DNA from: Apoda limacodes
Lineage: Eukaryota > Arthropoda > Insecta > Lepidoptera > Limacodidae
Direction: 5' to 3'
Length of the DNA: 64,000 nucleotides
Assembly: GCA_946406115.1 (NCBI GenBank)
Contig: OX291562.1
Coordinates: forward strand, 11,128,001-11,192,000
Made by a program: the position numbers and the translations under genes. Each line of letters begins with the position of its first letter. Within the stretch, counting starts at the first letter, position 1. The notes under the pieces are model-generated. The model saw only the letters and a program-made list of their open reading frames with translations, had not been told where the DNA came from and made no database searches. Shown in pieces: positions 12,681 through 26,744 of the stretch.

Positions 12681-15312
12681 ATTCACTTTCGTATTTATTG
12701 ACATCTTGACTTAAAAAGAGTGTTTTGACAACTAAGTATGTTTGTCAGATTTTGCTTTAATTTTTTATCGGTTCACAGTATAACTAAATATTGCGTTACT
12801 ATAAAGCTGATGACTTTTTAAAAAGGGCTTATTTAATAAGACATTTTACTTCGTAGTTATAAGAAATAATTACTCAATAGCACTGTACTATCCTTAGGAG
12901 CCGAGCCGGGTAAAACAGCTGGAATCATAGATGTAGAAGATTGAAATAATATAGAAATATTCTTTTAAATATTGTTAATTTAGCTACCTGCTGATTTATA
13001 CAGGTCTCAAAGAAAATCGAAATCGTATTATGCAAAAATCTGCGATATTCCTACTGTAAACTACTTATAATAAATTAAAAAATGTGTTAAAAATTCCGAC
13101 TTAACTGGCACACAAAAAAGGGCTAACCGAAGACAATATTCTAAAATTAAACGCGTCAAGCTGTCAGAAACAGCGTCCGTTCTAAATTTAAAACCGCGTA
13201 CTGCGTCTGAGCACGCTGGCTGTTGCAGTGTTGCCAACTGCAAAAGCAACACTGCAATAGATGCAGGATTTATAGATTATATCGACGTTGTTGTTCAAGT
13301 TTTGAACGAATATTTTAATGCACGCAGCTAAATTATGTGTAACACGAAACACGTGCGGGCTATTTATAGGACGTGGGAGAGACGGGGATATGGTAAAGTT
13401 AAAAATTATAACAAAATATGCGTGTGTTTATTTTAAAAGTTTAGCCTGTTTGTTCTTTAATTTAGTTTTTATTTATTTTATTTTCTTGATTGATTAATTT
13501 TTGGAATAAAATGCAAAACTTTTTTCTGAATTTATTTTTCTAAGTTTAAAAAATAAATAAATTATATTATGTAGTCATATATATATATAATCTAAGTTAA
13601 AAGTCGAACGAACTATTTACTAATACTGTCAACTGTAATTTGATTTAAAATACGTCAGTGCCTTGTTGCTTAGGTTTTGACCCTGGAACTGTCAAAAAGT
13701 TTTAAGTGTCACTGTTATGTATAAGCCACTTTTGTTTTCAATGTCCGTTTGTTTGTTAAAATTATAATAACTCGTCCACGCTTAAAATGCTTAATGTTTT
13801 TACATTAAATTTGTCACAAAAACAGACCATGTCCTTATATTACATACAGGATCTAATTTTTATCCCGGTCGATATTTTTCATAGGAATAGATTTTTACGT
13901 AGGCGAAACCGCGAGACACTAGTTTTGCTACATTTATTAAACTGCTAAAATTTAGGTCAGAAAAACATATCGGTGGGTAAACCGTTTACGCGCAGGACAT
14001 TGTTCCATTTAACTTCTTAACTATGTTGAAGTCACACCATACGATTGCTATCTCCGTCTCAGACAGATGGACAGATGCAACGTATCAAGTTGCAACTGAT
14101 TGCACCATCGCGTTAAAACCACTTTATTTTTTTTCTAGACATGAATTAATGCAGCCCACTTTAAAGAATGGCGTATTCGACAAGATAGTCAGTCACATTT
14201 CGATCCATGTGCCAAATTTATAAAGATTAGTAATAATATAAAAATAACAAAAGGTCTAAGCTGATGTCTTGGTGCACTCGCCTAAAGATGGCAGCGCTTG
14301 TAGATTTGTGACTTATATGTAGTGTAGATTAGCAATCTTTGCGCCAAAATAAAGTACTTTTTGCTTTACTCTGTTAAGTACACCAAGTTTCTCGGACGCC
14401 AAATTGACCTTATCTTTCGAATGATATTAGAACTAAACGTTGCTGGAGATGTCACTACCAAGCAATTTAATTCTCTCGGAGAGATGGCCACAGATCACTT
14501 ACGTGTTATCTAATTGGGCTTATGCTTGGGAAATAAGAAAAAACAATAATGTTGGAACTTTTTCTTGGGATTATTCCAATGTCTCTGGATTTTTTTTCAC
14601 CCATAACTAATTACTTATAAACACCAGATGCATTGAGTCATATACGTAGTCAAATAAAAAAAAATGTTGTAGTTACGTTCCGTTGCATGCATTTGATTTG
14701 CTGTTAAATGGATTATTTTCAAGGGAATGTTGACGCTAAGGCGCGAAACGCACGTGTAACCAAATGACGCACGCTTCACGATTACAACACTGTACCACCT
14801 TTTGTTTAAGACTAAGTTATCAACGAGACTGTTGCAATTGTATAATGATAACAGTTCTTGCTATATTACGTACTGTAAAAATTAATATAATACTATTATG
14901 TAATACATATTGTAACTGCAAATATTTGCCAGGTTCATTTGTTGCTTCTTCACGCCTCAACAACTAAACTGATTTGGCTAAAATCAAATATCCTAAATCA
15001 GTACATAAACCCGGTTAATTGAAAAGTTTCCTCAGTAGCAGCAGCAAACAACTATTATCGAATTCCTATAGCTACAGCTTATGGGTGCGCGCCGATTAAA
15101 TAAAAAACCGGCGGCGGCGCGCCATGAAAAATTCCACGGCGGTGGCGTGAGAATTTTTGAGCTAGTTTTGAAAAAAACCTTGTATAGGCTTAGAAATCAA
15201 GATAATCTGAAGAAAATACCAAGCATTTGTTTAAAAAAATAACGTTTACTCAAAAAACGGGAACATTCCTGACTCTCATGAGTTACAAAATAGGTAAGTA
15301 TAAAATAAAGTA
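12681..15312. other. Gene-free region
   Basis: AT-rich; 13850-13930 holds a small fragment of the cccggtcg ... gcgaaaccgcgag type seen in lepidopteran repeats. Open frames at 14023-14223 and 14764-14967 lack motifs and splice logic. No gene is supported. Confidence 0.5.
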
Positions 15313-15675
15313 ATAACAAAAAATCGGCCAAGTGAAAGTGCAAGGGTTCCGTACCATTATCTATAAAAACGGAAAAACCTCACGTTTGTTGTATAGGAAC
15401 TCCCTTGAATATTTTTTTTATTTTAATTTTATTATTTATTTTTAAAGTGAATATATAATTAAATATTCTGTGAATATTTCAAGCCTGTACCTTTTTCCGT
15501 TATCAATATCGAGTAAAAATAAGCAAAAACAACACGTTTGTTGTATGGGAGCCCCCTTTAATATTTATTGTATTCTGGTTTTTAGTATTTGTTGTTATAG
15601 CGGCAACGAAAATACATCTGCTGTGAAGATTTCAACTGTCTAACTATCAAGGTTCATGAAATACAGCTTGGTGAC
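15313..15675 (+). repeat. Dispersed repeat, family of 59855-60155
   Basis: aaaaatcggccaagtg ... gggttccgtaccattatcta ... cacgtttgttgtat ... catgaaatacagcttggtga is the first ~90% of a common lepidopteran repeat. It breaks off at gacagacg where Jockey sequence starts (15676). Other copies lie at 26745-27180 and 59855-60155, with a diverged one at 3741-4020. Confidence 0.75.
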
Positions 15676-17660
15676 AGACGTCTTGCTCATCCAGGAAACG
15701 TTCTTCAAACCCGCCATCCGCACCCCTACGATTGAGAACTATCGCACCGTCCGTGATGATAGAAATGCCTCCCCTCTCGGAGGCACTCTCATCTATTACA
15801 GACGCTCCCTTCATTCCTCGTCTATCGATGGGCGGAGCACCTTACGAATTTAAAAGCATCCGTCTGCCGCATAGCGATGACCGGCCATCAGCCGATCATC
15901 ATTGCATCGGTTTATCTCTCCTCCTCAAAAGAGTTGCCTTAGAGCGACCTTCAGTCGCTCTTTAATTAACGCGACGCCGTCATCCTTGACGGCGACCTAA
16001 ATTGCAAGCACCGTAGATGGAACTCTTTAATCACTTTACGGAAAGGCAGACTCCTCGACCAACTAGTTGACTGACGGATTGAACTTTGACATCATCGCTC
16101 CCATGACGCCCACCTTCTTTCCCCATAACGCCTGCTGCAGTCCTGACGTACTTTTATATATAGCACTTTTAAAGAGTGTAAGGCTAAGCTTTCGCTCCAT
16201 AATGCTTGACGAACTTGACTCGGACCACCGGGTGGACCACCCTCTTCTCCTCCGATAAGGTTCCCCATCTAATACTCCTCCCGACACTAGAACTGTGACG
16301 GACTGGGATAAATTCGAGCAATTACTCGAAAATCCCAGCTCGCCACATCTAGATCACGTTCCCCACAATATCTCGCCCGCGAACGATATAACGTGCCTAT
16401 CTATAGTTTTCAAGACAAGTGCCGGTTGGTGACTACCACCATCTAATCCTGCCTTAGCATCAGGTCACTAATGACTGAGAGTAACGCAGCCCGCCGAAGA
16501 CGCGATTGCGCTCCCTCTACCGAAAACAAAGCTCGCTTCATCGACTTACAGCGCCGTGTAAAATCAGCTGTAGCTAAGCTTCGCGCCCAACGTTACGGTG
16601 ATCTGGTGGAAAACGTCTCTCCTTCTCATCAAGCTTATTGGCGCCTAGCCAGAGCGTTGAAATTAGACACCTTCAACTCCCTCCCTCCGCTAATTCGTTC
16701 CAACAACGATACCGCATTCGATGACGACAAAAAAGTGGTTTGCTTTGCATCTAGCCTCCAAGCCCAATGTGCCTTAAGCACATAACCTTTCGATCCCGAA
16801 CACGTGCAAAGGTCGACAGTGATGTGGAGCGCAGAGCATCTCTACCCCCCGTAACGGTTGACGAGGTCAAACAGGCCATCAAGACCTACGCCCCCGCCAA
16901 GCCCCCGGCGTCTCTTAAAATATCCTAAAGCGCCTTACTTTTCCCCTTCTCTGCCTTCTAGCAGCCATCTACAACGCTGCTATCGAAAATTGCATTTATT
17001 CCTTCTCAATGGAAAGATGCAATTGTTATAGGCATCCACAAGCCAGGTAAAGCTCGTACGGAGGCCTACCGCCCTATAAGTTTACTAAATTCCCTTTGTA
17101 AACTTTATGAACGCCTCCTCCACGCTCGCCTACGGAACGCCATAGTCTCCAAAGTCATCTTAATCGACGATTCCTTCCGCGCCAAACACTCGTGCGTCCA
17201 CCAAGTCCTCCGTATCACGGAACACAATCAGCCCCGTCACACGGGCACTGTCTTTTTGGATATAACGAAAGCCTTCGACAAAGTCTGGCACAACGGTTTA
17301 ATTTATAAAATGTACAACTATCAGTTGCCAGACCGCCTCGTACTCATCATACGAGACTATTTGTCGAACCGCAGCTTTCGCTAAAGAGTCGAAGGTCTTC
17401 CCCTCATCCTATACAAGCAGGAATCCCGTAAGAGTCCGTGCTCTGCTTGTACCTTCTGTACAGGAACGACATCCCTAAAACGTTAGGTACCTAAGTAGCC
17501 CTCTTCGCGGACGATACCGCTCTTTACACCACCAGCAGGCAAGTGAGTCGAATCACTAAGAGACTCCAATCCGCAATCACCGCACTAGGCAAATGGTTCC
17601 GGAAATGGAGAATCGAAGTGAAGCTCGCAAATTCGATGTTTTCCAACCTTCCGAACAAGC
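15676..17660 (+). mobile_element. Jockey-type non-LTR retrotransposon, decayed copy 2
   Basis: Pieces of one ORF2 can be followed in shifting frames. The endonuclease start reads DVLLIQETFFKPAIRTPTIE and its later part includes a SPDV-like segment and LDELDSDHRV. The linker before the RT is open at 16471-16785 (SPSHQAYWRLARALKLDTFN). The RT follows with KAFDKVWHNG and the gcggacgatacc active-site stretch. It is clearly related to copy 1 but keeps the endonuclease half. Many stops and frameshifts make it dead. It ends near 17650 without the 3' UTR. Confidence 0.85.
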
Positions 17661-18017
17661 CAATTTCCGAAAAGACCATACCATCCACAAAAGTCGGAAA
17701 ATTGTAATTGGCCTCTGAGCTTAGCGTTTGTAAAAAGCCATTAGTTCAGTGAAACATAAGCAGTGCTGCAGACTCTTTAGAGATGCCGTATTAACTATCG
17801 GTATAGCGAGGTGCTAAGGAGCATGTACGATAACGCCACCATGTTAGTCCGTCTTCAGGATCAGCACTCGAAAGAGATCCAACTCCAGAGTGGTGTGAGA
17901 CAGGGAGATATCACATTTCCGAAACTATTGTTTAATTGTTTAAAGAATTTATTCTCACTAGGACATTTACAATTAGCTTACATGAGAACAAGAAGATAGA
18001 TAGAAAAAGAAAATTAA

Positions 18018-18135
18018 GACAATAACTTCTTTCTTGAAGAACCCCATATTGTAGTCCTTAAAGAGAACCTTGGCAGGGAGCTGATTCCACAACCTATTTG
18101 TGCGCGGGAGGTAATCCTTCTGAAAGCTTTAGAAG
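18018..18135 (-). mobile_element. CR1-like LINE fragment
   Basis: ttgaagaaccccatattgta, ccttggcagggagctgattcc and gcgcgggaggtaatccttctga are the reverse complement of 47910-48000 of the CR1-like LINE. Confidence 0.75.
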
Positions 18136-19224
18136 TTATCTAATTTGGTAATTATTTGATAAGGCTATAAGAAACAGAAAAACATAAAATTAATTTTTAG
18201 ATAGTTATTAGAATTAAAGGTGGTATAGATCTGACTCCGATCCTCCGTGACCTTTTTGCGTATAGAACACGCATAAATTTACCCTTATACACACATTTTT
18301 TGTCTTTATCACTATAACTTAGTAACATCGATTTGCAATTGCAACCCTAGGTGTGACGTGGTGATAAAGAATACTTGTTATCCCGATCGAGAAATCGATC
18401 ATTTCGCGGGTAAAGCCGAGAGGCAGTGATAGTAAATTAAACATTGCTTTTTTCCAAAGCAATCTTCGTACATTCTTAGTTCACCGCTAAGCGATACTAG
18501 GGCATAGGAAGTCTCAATTTAGTTCACTCAATAAGGTAATCGGTTCGTGGCTTCCGTTATTTTTCCATAGATCCAGTTTGCGTTAGCTCTGTTGCCAAAG
18601 GCATTCTTGATTCAATAATGTTTGGTATAAGAATGAATAAATATGTTAGTTACAAAGCTAAGCTATTTTACAATGAATATCGTTTAAAAGCTTCCACTAG
18701 TTGTTTTGTTTTAACCACAAAAATATGTTCTTTTTTCATAAAATATAGTAACCGCATTCAAGAAAATTGTCTTCGAACTATAAACGAAACGTAAGTCATG
18801 CACGACTAGCGATTTCAACAATAATAATTGTAATGTGGTCAAGTTTTTTTTTTAGTTCGCAATTTGCAACGCAAAAAAAACCTTGCCATTGCATAGTATA
18901 TATATATATATATATCTACTACGCAGCTACCAACTATCATTACATTCTATTTGTAATAGTAGTGAACAATTGCAATTGTTTTCTTTGATATATCAGGAAC
19001 AGAGTATAATTTTATAGTAATCATGAATGAATAATTCTGGTTATATAGTCATTACCAGCTATTCATGTTGCAGTTATTCTCATTACCAGTGTAGTTAGTT
19101 AATTATCATTCCCATTAATTTAAATTTAGTCATGTTTATTAAATTAAACCTTAATAATTTATTTTCAATCAGGAGATTATTATACAAATAGTACCTCTAC
19201 ACAAAATTAAAAATCATTGATAGG
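18136..19224. other. Gene-free region with TA microsatellite
   Basis: Nothing coding is supported. A (TA)n run lies at 18897-18914. Confidence 0.5.
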
Positions 19225-19510
19225 TATTTACATTTGGTTTTTTTATACCACTAAGGTGGCAAACAAGCTTGCGGTGCGGCTGATGGTAAACGATCACCGC
19301 AGCCTACGGATGCTTGCAAGACCTAGGGCATTACTCGTGCCTCACCGACCCTTAAGAAATCTGATAACTTCCTCATGAAGAACCCAATACTGTAGTCCTT
19401 AGAGAAAACCTTTGCAGGGAGCTCATTCCACCACCTAAGCGTTTGCGCGCAGAAGTTTCTCTGAAACCTAACTGAACTGATTAAGGTTCTAAGGAGAGAG
19501 GAGCTTATAG
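19225..19510 (-). mobile_element. CR1-like LINE 3' end
   Basis: Begins tttttataccactaaggtggcaaac, the reverse complement of the LINE 3' terminus, and continues through cttgcaagacctagggcatt and gcagggagctcattccacca. It is 5'-truncated. Confidence 0.85.
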
Positions 19511-20725
19511 TGTAAATGCATATTGAGAATTTTTATTCACCAAATCAACAAAAAAGCCTAATACAAGCTATTGGCTAATGTAAAAAGAGAATTAAACATT
19601 ACATCATTTATTGTACACATTTTATACACTGAGATAAAAGATACAACACCGTTATTAATGAAAAGTAAAAGGTCTCCCACATTTGCGAGTCAAGATAAGT
19701 GGTAAATACTTCACTCCATAAATGGTATTGCCAAAAATGGTGGAGAAATCACAACCTGTAAGCTGACATTACGCGTTTTATCGCCAGGTATACTTGCAAC
19801 ACTTGTAAAGTATATACTGTAATCATAGTAAAGTTTTATATACATATATTATTATATACTTACTGTTCACTTTGTACTGTGGTTAATAAAAAACTAACTG
19901 CTGCTCACGACTTTATTTGTGTAGATGTCATTGTAAAGACTTGCTCTGATTCCATATCTGCCAGTAGACAACTTCCACTATAAGTTAAGGTCAATTTGTT
20001 AGGAGCTTCTTATTTGAAGACAGCCCAGTATAGAACTTTGTTACTAGATAAAATATGGTTCATGATAATCCATTTATGCATGTCATACATTTTCATACAC
20101 TATATCTACGTAATCGACTTCACAAGGAAGAAGTCACGTGCAGTTATACATATAGCGTATAACTCTTTTAATTCAATGCAAAAAATGTTTATTGCCCGTG
20201 TTCATTATTTCCAGAAATCTTAAGTATGTCTAATTAAGATAATACGTTAAAAAATTTACGAAACAAAACAACTTTGAGAAACTAGAAGATGAAGGCATGA
20301 ATGTAAGTTTTTTTATATTTAAATGTCTTTCCTGACTCTCCTCGAGTTTTGCTGTTAAATTTTGTGAGAACAGTTCTTACTATTGTAACTGCGGTTTGAA
20401 CAAAATAAAATGACTGACTAACTTCTTACTTAGAAAATAAATCACGATTTATGCGTAATTATATATTTCCCACAGGAATCGAATCGATAGAAATCAACCT
20501 GGTAACACTTTGGGTATATCAGCAAGTACAAGAAATAAACGATCACTGACACCATGATGTCTTTGTATCTTATAATATAAGTTAAAATATAACCTACATA
20601 CATTTTAAAGTAATGTGGCTTTCAACCTGTGAAAGAATTTTTAAAAATTGTCTAGTAGTTCTGGAGGTTATCCCCCACATGTTTTACAAACAAACATTTT
20701 CTCTTCATAAAAATAATAGTATAGA
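19511..20725. other. Gene-free region
   Basis: AT-rich; no motif, repeat family or gene is recognised. Confidence 0.4.
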
Positions 20726-20945
20726 CCCTATTTTTTTATACCACTAAAGTGGTAAATAAGGCATAGGGCTTTGCAACTCCAAAGGTATAACCTATGCGTT
20801 GCCGACCCATTGTGAATCAAATCACACCCTTTTTGAAGAACTCCTAACTACTGTAGTCCCTAAAGACAACCTCGACAGGGAACCCACTCCAAAAAGTAAG
20901 CGTTCCCGGGAGGAAGCTGCTGTAAAACCACACAGTACAGTGCGT
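20726..20945 (-). mobile_element. CR1-like LINE 3' end
   Basis: tttttttataccactaaagtgg starts the reverse-complemented LINE tail. Diverged pieces (ttgaagaactcctaactactgta, gacagggaacccactcca) follow. Confidence 0.75.
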
Positions 20946-21788
20946 GGGTCATAGTTAGATCTGCTTGACAGTTTCGAAACTCTGATCTTAATCACTTGTT
21001 AACCGCTTCGGACAAATAACTAGGACAACAAATTACGTTGACAAATGTTCTCATTAAATGATTCAACTGTGACGTAGAATTAATTGGTAGACCTCGAGTT
21101 CAAATGGGGGAGATTCTGATTTACCTCTTTTAAAATCTACCATTGACACAGCAGTGTGAAGGTAGAAGCGTGATTGAGGAAATTTTAATTTTAGTATAAC
21201 AGTTAATTTGAATTTATAATTTGTGGTTTAGTGTTTTTAGCACCTTATCTTTCTGCGTCAGAGCAAAAAACCTAATTACGCACAGTATAGTGAACGGATT
21301 AGATAATTAAGCTAATTAACTTACAGAAATTACTTTTATAATTTTTTTATCTGCGTTTTTACTTATTTTTGACACGTTGCGTAGTATCCATATACATATA
21401 AATGAGTAAACTGACTGACTAATATATAGAGTAAAGTGGTTGAAAGTTGGTTTGTAGATCCGTCATTTCCACTTTATTATATTTTTAAAAGTAGATAAAC
21501 TTTGTATAATAATTCCGATATTTTTGATGGTAAAACCTTAAACAGATAAAAGCCTTATTTTTAAAAACAAGTCCATGCGGATGAAGGCTCGGGATTAAAC
21601 TAGTTTAAATATAATATTGATTGGTAAGAGCTTTATTTTAGTCCTTTGGTCCTTTTCTAACTTTATATAATTTGTAATTCAAATCCAAATAGTCAAAAAT
21701 TACCCTTTACACACCAAAAAGAATTGGAAGAACAACTTTTTTTGGTATCAAAAACGTATTTTAGAAAAACTACTATTATATTATATAA

Positions 21789-22118
21789 TTAAGAGGATAC
21801 GATTCGCGGCGCCTAGCAGCGTGTTTCATACAATCGAATTTCATACTTGTTTTGATCATTTACTGATTAAATACTGTGAAATTTTGTTGTCATAATCTTA
21901 AAAGCTCTATATCTATGTTTTCCAAAATCCTAAAAAAAACTTTTTCTTAACTTTTAATCTTATTCGAGATAATTTGTATGAAAAACTAGAATCCTGTATA
22001 ACTTTTCAACTTAATAATTTCATAGAAAACTGGCACGTCTTCAAAATTTCATGGTGTTTAATATGTAAGTCATTTGTATGAAGCGCGCTGCGAGACGCTG
22101 CGAATCGTATCCTCTTAA
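21789..22118. mobile_element. TTAA-flanked MITE with ~30-bp terminal inverted repeats
   Basis: The left end TTAAGAGGATACGATTCGC and the right end GCGAATCGTATCCTCTTAA are exact reverse complements over 19 bases, and the similarity continues inward (gcgcctagcagcgtg against cgcgctgcgagacgctgc). The TTAA at each edge fits a piggyBac-type target site. The 330-bp interior is AT-rich and non-coding. Confidence 0.88.
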
Positions 22119-24515
22119 GTGATTAGGAAATTGCAAACCAGAAAAACTGGACACAATGTATGAAATCGTGAAGTCGAATCCTTGGGATTATGTTAATAAA
22201 CGCGGTTTATATGCGTCATTTATGATGTCTTAATTGATACAAGTATGTATCTACTAGTGAAGTTCAAAAAACATTTAATTAATTATCGTAATCGGCTGTT
22301 AATTAACGGAAATATCATCGTTAAGATAACACTTAGGACACACGAATTGATGTATTTAAACACCTGCATGTCGTTCTGCAAACAATGGGTGACGGCTAAC
22401 ACCTGACAAGGCATATGACATGGGTATGTAAATAGGGCTTATTATATTATAGTAGAGAGCTAATACTATATATAATCTGCATACTGATCCGAAGGTACCA
22501 GCTTCGATATCATGTACACCTGTTTTTTTTCTTACGTGTCTTATTTTGTTTAACCTAGTGGCCCTTCTTATTTGACAATTTGCCCAATTTTGAGGTTAGA
22601 ATTTTCAAAAAAATCTGGCTTATACAAGGATTCCCATTTGGGCATCAGTGTCCGCTTAAAATCCACTGTTTTAAATAAGATAATGAATTAGAATTAACTT
22701 TATTTGCCAGAAATATGGTACATTGAGGATGTTACATGCTTGTTGACCAAGAATATTCCGCCAAAACATTGGCATGCAAATATTAAAATTTAATATATTT
22801 TTTCAAATAAAAAAAAATAAAAATTGAAGACTATACTTCACATATTATTTTAAACTACATTGCAATAAAATGTCAAATGAATTAATAGGTACTAATTTTC
22901 ATTTCAATATAATCTCTACTTAAAAGTTATATAAAAAGTCAAATGTGCAAAATTATGAGTTTTCATATCAATAAATGAATACAGCAGCTTTCTAAAAACA
23001 ATGCAAATAGATGTCATATAAAGCAAAAAAACAGAATAAAAATAAATAACTAGTACATTGAAAATTTAAAGTCAAACAAAAAAATAATACGTAATTTAAT
23101 TAATCCTAAATAATTTAAAAATATCGTACAAAGCATAGAAGCTTTTCTCAATGAGCACTTTCTTTAATTTCATTTGGATTTTTTTAAGTTTTAGCTCTCT
23201 AATAAATTTCGTAAGACTATTTAACACTTTGACACTCCTTACGACAGTTACTCAACAAGGTTGTGTTACAATGAGGATATTTTAATTTTGTAGGATCTAG
23301 ACGTATAAGGTTACGCATTTTATTATCTACTTTCTGAATAAATAAATATGTATGTTTTTTTTACAAACACACTTGTTATATGAATATACATAGATGTTAA
23401 TGTCATAACATTCAATTTCTTAAATAATGTTCGGCGTATTATATAAATAATGTGTTATACTGTGTGTATAACTTATTAATATGTAAAAGCACAAGTCTAT
23501 TATGTTGTATGTAGTTAAAAATATATTTTAGGCTTACATATAGTCGTAATATTGGCTATTTATAGGTAACAACGAGTTAAATATGCCTAATATATATATA
23601 TATATATATATATGATATATTTTCTTCAAAAAACTTCAGTATTAATACTGTGATATACTCCTTAATTACACTAATGAAGTTTGCTATATCAATCTGTAGC
23701 TATAGTTAGTTAAGGCACGGTTATAGTTATTCCCGCGGGAATTTCGGGATAATAAATAGCTTAATGCTATTCCAGGACCTAACCTATATGTATGCCAAGT
23801 TTCATCCCGATCCGTCCAGTGGTTGAAGCGTGAAAGAGTAACAAACATCCATCCATACAGACAAACATACTTTCACATTTATAATATTAGTAGGATGTAT
23901 TTCTTAATTATTTGAAGATTTGTGTATTTTTAAGATTGATATATTAATAACTTTATAAGTCACTGGTAGTTGTTATTTTCCTGTTTTTTTGTAATTAATC
24001 TTAATTTTATTTCGCACAATTATTCATCCATACTGAATTATGATGGCTGGTTTGGATTATTTACTAATAAATAACTTATCTTGCAATAAGCATAACTTGC
24101 CAGTTCCTAGACTTTAAATTTACTGTAAAATTTTAGATGTTTTTTTTTTAATTTTGTGTACCTAATTTGTCAACCTAATTGTCGCGAATCCCGAGTGCAC
24201 TGGCTGGCAATAAAAATGTAACAAGAGGTCAAGAACTCCCGTCTAGTCGTATTGAGCGCTGAGTCATCCGCTTCCGCAGTTTAATGTTGTAACTGTCACC
24301 ATTTTACATTGCTAAATAAACATTTATCCTAAACGTCATAAAGTTCATTTTCAAACTTAGCCAGCTTAGGTAGTGACATGGAACTAAGAAAGTAATAGAA
24401 CATAATTTATTTGTAAGTACTTGTATTATGGAGTTTGATGATATCTAGCGTGCTTTTAATGATAAACTTCTGCTTATTTACAGTTTTGGATATTTATGCG
24501 GACGTTGTCACTGTA
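22119..24515. other. Gene-free region with (TA)n and repeat remnants
   Basis: AT-rich throughout. A (TA)n tract lies at 23591-23612. 23720-23890 (cccgcgggaatttcggga ... aagtttcatcccgatccgtcc ... gtttgtc-like end) is a reversed copy of the common lepidopteran dispersed repeat. No gene is seen. Confidence 0.5.
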
Positions 24516-24519
24516 TGTA

Positions 24520-24845
24520 GGCCTTAGTCGGTATAGGTCCCTAGAACTGGGGCACAAGCTTCTCTTAGAGAAAGTAGGATAAGGCGATAGTCCTATGTGC
24601 TGGGCCAATGTGAAGAGTCAAGCCGCACATAAGTCCTCCGACTTGACTTAACGACTGCTGACATATGCTAACAGCCAGGACTGACAGCTTAACATGTCCT
24701 CCGATGCACGAAGGAGCTTACGAAAATGTGCCAGTGCAGCAGTCACCCATTTATGTCTGACCACATCCGAATTGCTTTAACTTCGCATAATGTTTCCGAT
24801 AGAAGAAAGTGAAGTGGACCACCAGCTCTTTGATATTTTGAATAA
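24520..24845 (-). repeat. 5S-rRNA-derived SINE
   Basis: On the minus strand, gaagttaaagcaattcggatg then tggtcagacataaatgggtgac follows the internal promoter of 5S rRNA (about its positions 45-100). Behind it comes the non-5S body also seen at 42060 and 54875. Only the second half of the 5S sequence is present, so this is a SINE3-like repeat, not a 5S gene. Confidence 0.7.
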
Positions 24846-25094
24846 TATTTTCTTGTAAGATATCGATGCGATCGAAACCGCGGGAGAAACTTAATATATA
24901 TCCGCGGTGAGTTCGTTCACTCTGTACAGACGTAATTTAACCTATTCATACATATCATACTACTTTTGCCGGTCTTATTCAATAATGATTACAAAAGGCT
25001 TATTATTATTCGAAATAAGACTTTTAAAAAGATTTTTTGAAATGACAATTTATAATTATTTTTATTACTACCAGCCTAGAATCTAATACCTTTG

Positions 25095-25335
25095 AATCTA
25101 TATAAACTGAATCTCGAAAATTTAGTATGTAGGGGGCAATAAATCGGTCTAGCTAGGTTTCATGTTTAGAAAACGTCGTTTTATCCGTGTTTTCAGGCAA
25201 TGTAACTGAAAAATATATCTCTTCTCGACATCTTTTGGCGGGTAGTAATACTATAATTTTTACCGACACAGCAACACTAAAGCTACTTGACAATAGATAG
25301 CGTTTTGAAAAAAAAACGAGCAGATTCGGTCTTCG
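25095..25335 (-). repeat. Dispersed repeat family R, minus copy
   Basis: gtttagaaaacgtcgttttatcc, tcgacatcttttggcgggtagtaa and ttgacaatagatagcgtt are the reverse complement of parts of 29108-29460 and 38428-38785. Confidence 0.7.
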
Positions 25336-26544
25336 AAGTACTATGTAGGTATTAAGTACTAGAATACCTTAGTGGGTTATTGTTACTGTTTTCCTATGTC
25401 AAATTCTATTTTACTTTCTAAAGTTCGCCAAAAACTGGCAATTAGGGTAAATTGTTTTATCCCTATTCGTAAATTTTACCACTTATTTAAGGACATATAT
25501 GTATAAAGCCACTTTAGTCCAGATTACTGTATTAAAAGCAGTGTTGTGACGATGGATTTACTGAACTAAGTGGCAGGCGAAAAAAGGCTTTTCCCCACAT
25601 TGTAATGTAGGTTGTATATGATTGTGTGTGTGTCTTGGGGGATTGAAACTTTGTCGACTGTATTATGTATGTATATATAATACAACCCTGGAAAAATTTA
25701 CTTAATAAATCAATACGTTATGTTTCTAAGCCTACACCTAAATCAGTTACATAATTCCGTAACGCAACGGTTACTTATTCCCTTTACCGGAACACTTGCC
25801 AGCCTTTCGTAACAAGGCAGATTGTTAACGCCTACACGCATCCTGTCGGCTTACTATATCAACTAATGACACATCTGCCACTTTTGCCAGGTTATTTGAA
25901 CATTTGAGATTTCAAAAACATTTCTAAAATGTTTTGACAAAAAAGTTTTTTTAAGAAATAATCACTGAAAGACAAAGATAGTCAAAAAGAAATTTATCAC
26001 TTTAGGCAATAGATTTAAGTAACGAAAATGAAGTTCTTGGAGCTCGCTTTTTCAGGGGCAAAACGTATGGATGTAAATATTGTCTCTCGATACTTAGTAA
26101 ACAAGGTTTCGAGAGATGCAATGTAACTACATTTTGCTCCCGCGAACGCGAGACCCGAGTAACTTCAGACTTTTCTGATAAGAGAGATACCTCTTTGAAA
26201 TAACAATAAAATGTACTTAAGTACGGTTTTTGTACAATTTTTAATACGATAAAAAACCTACATATTATTTACCATCAATCAGTCATAGCAGTACACTGCG
26301 GGACTAGGCTATTCCTAATGAACGCCACCACACCCGGTCCTCATTATTATTTACCATGCATCTCATCTTATTTCTAATTGTAGGTATTCTCATTACCGGT
26401 CATTTCCGTTTCAGTTACTAACTGGTAATGACAATTATTTTTATTTAAAAGTATGTTATACTTTTTGTGGATTAAAAATAATTATTTACAACATAACTAC
26501 AAGTATCTATATGCTAAATATTTAACTTTAGTTTTTTTTATTCG

Positions 26545-26725
26545 TCTTGGCCGTTATAAGCCCCACTGCAGGGGCACAGGCTCTTATTGAACAAGGAGGA
26601 TTAAGCCGTAGACTACCACGCTGGCCTAATGCGGGTTGGCGGACGTTGTCGAGCTAGCAGCCACTTGACTATCAGAGTCATCAAGCAAGACTGACTGATT
26701 TGACTTAATTACTGCTGTCACATGA
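26545..26725 (-). repeat. Body of the 5S-type SINE
   Basis: ccccactgcaggggcacaggctctta, taagccgtagactaccacgctggc and taatgcgggttggcgg form the body found behind the 5S head in other copies. The 5S head itself is missing or unrecognisable here. Confidence 0.5.
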
Positions 26726-26744
26726 TAAACAGCCATTTTCAGGG

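Noticed and set aside
14764..14967. A candidate signal-peptide exon for the ADAM gene
   Set aside because: It has some hydrophobic residues, but no proper donor phase and no leader-like organisation; chance is likely.
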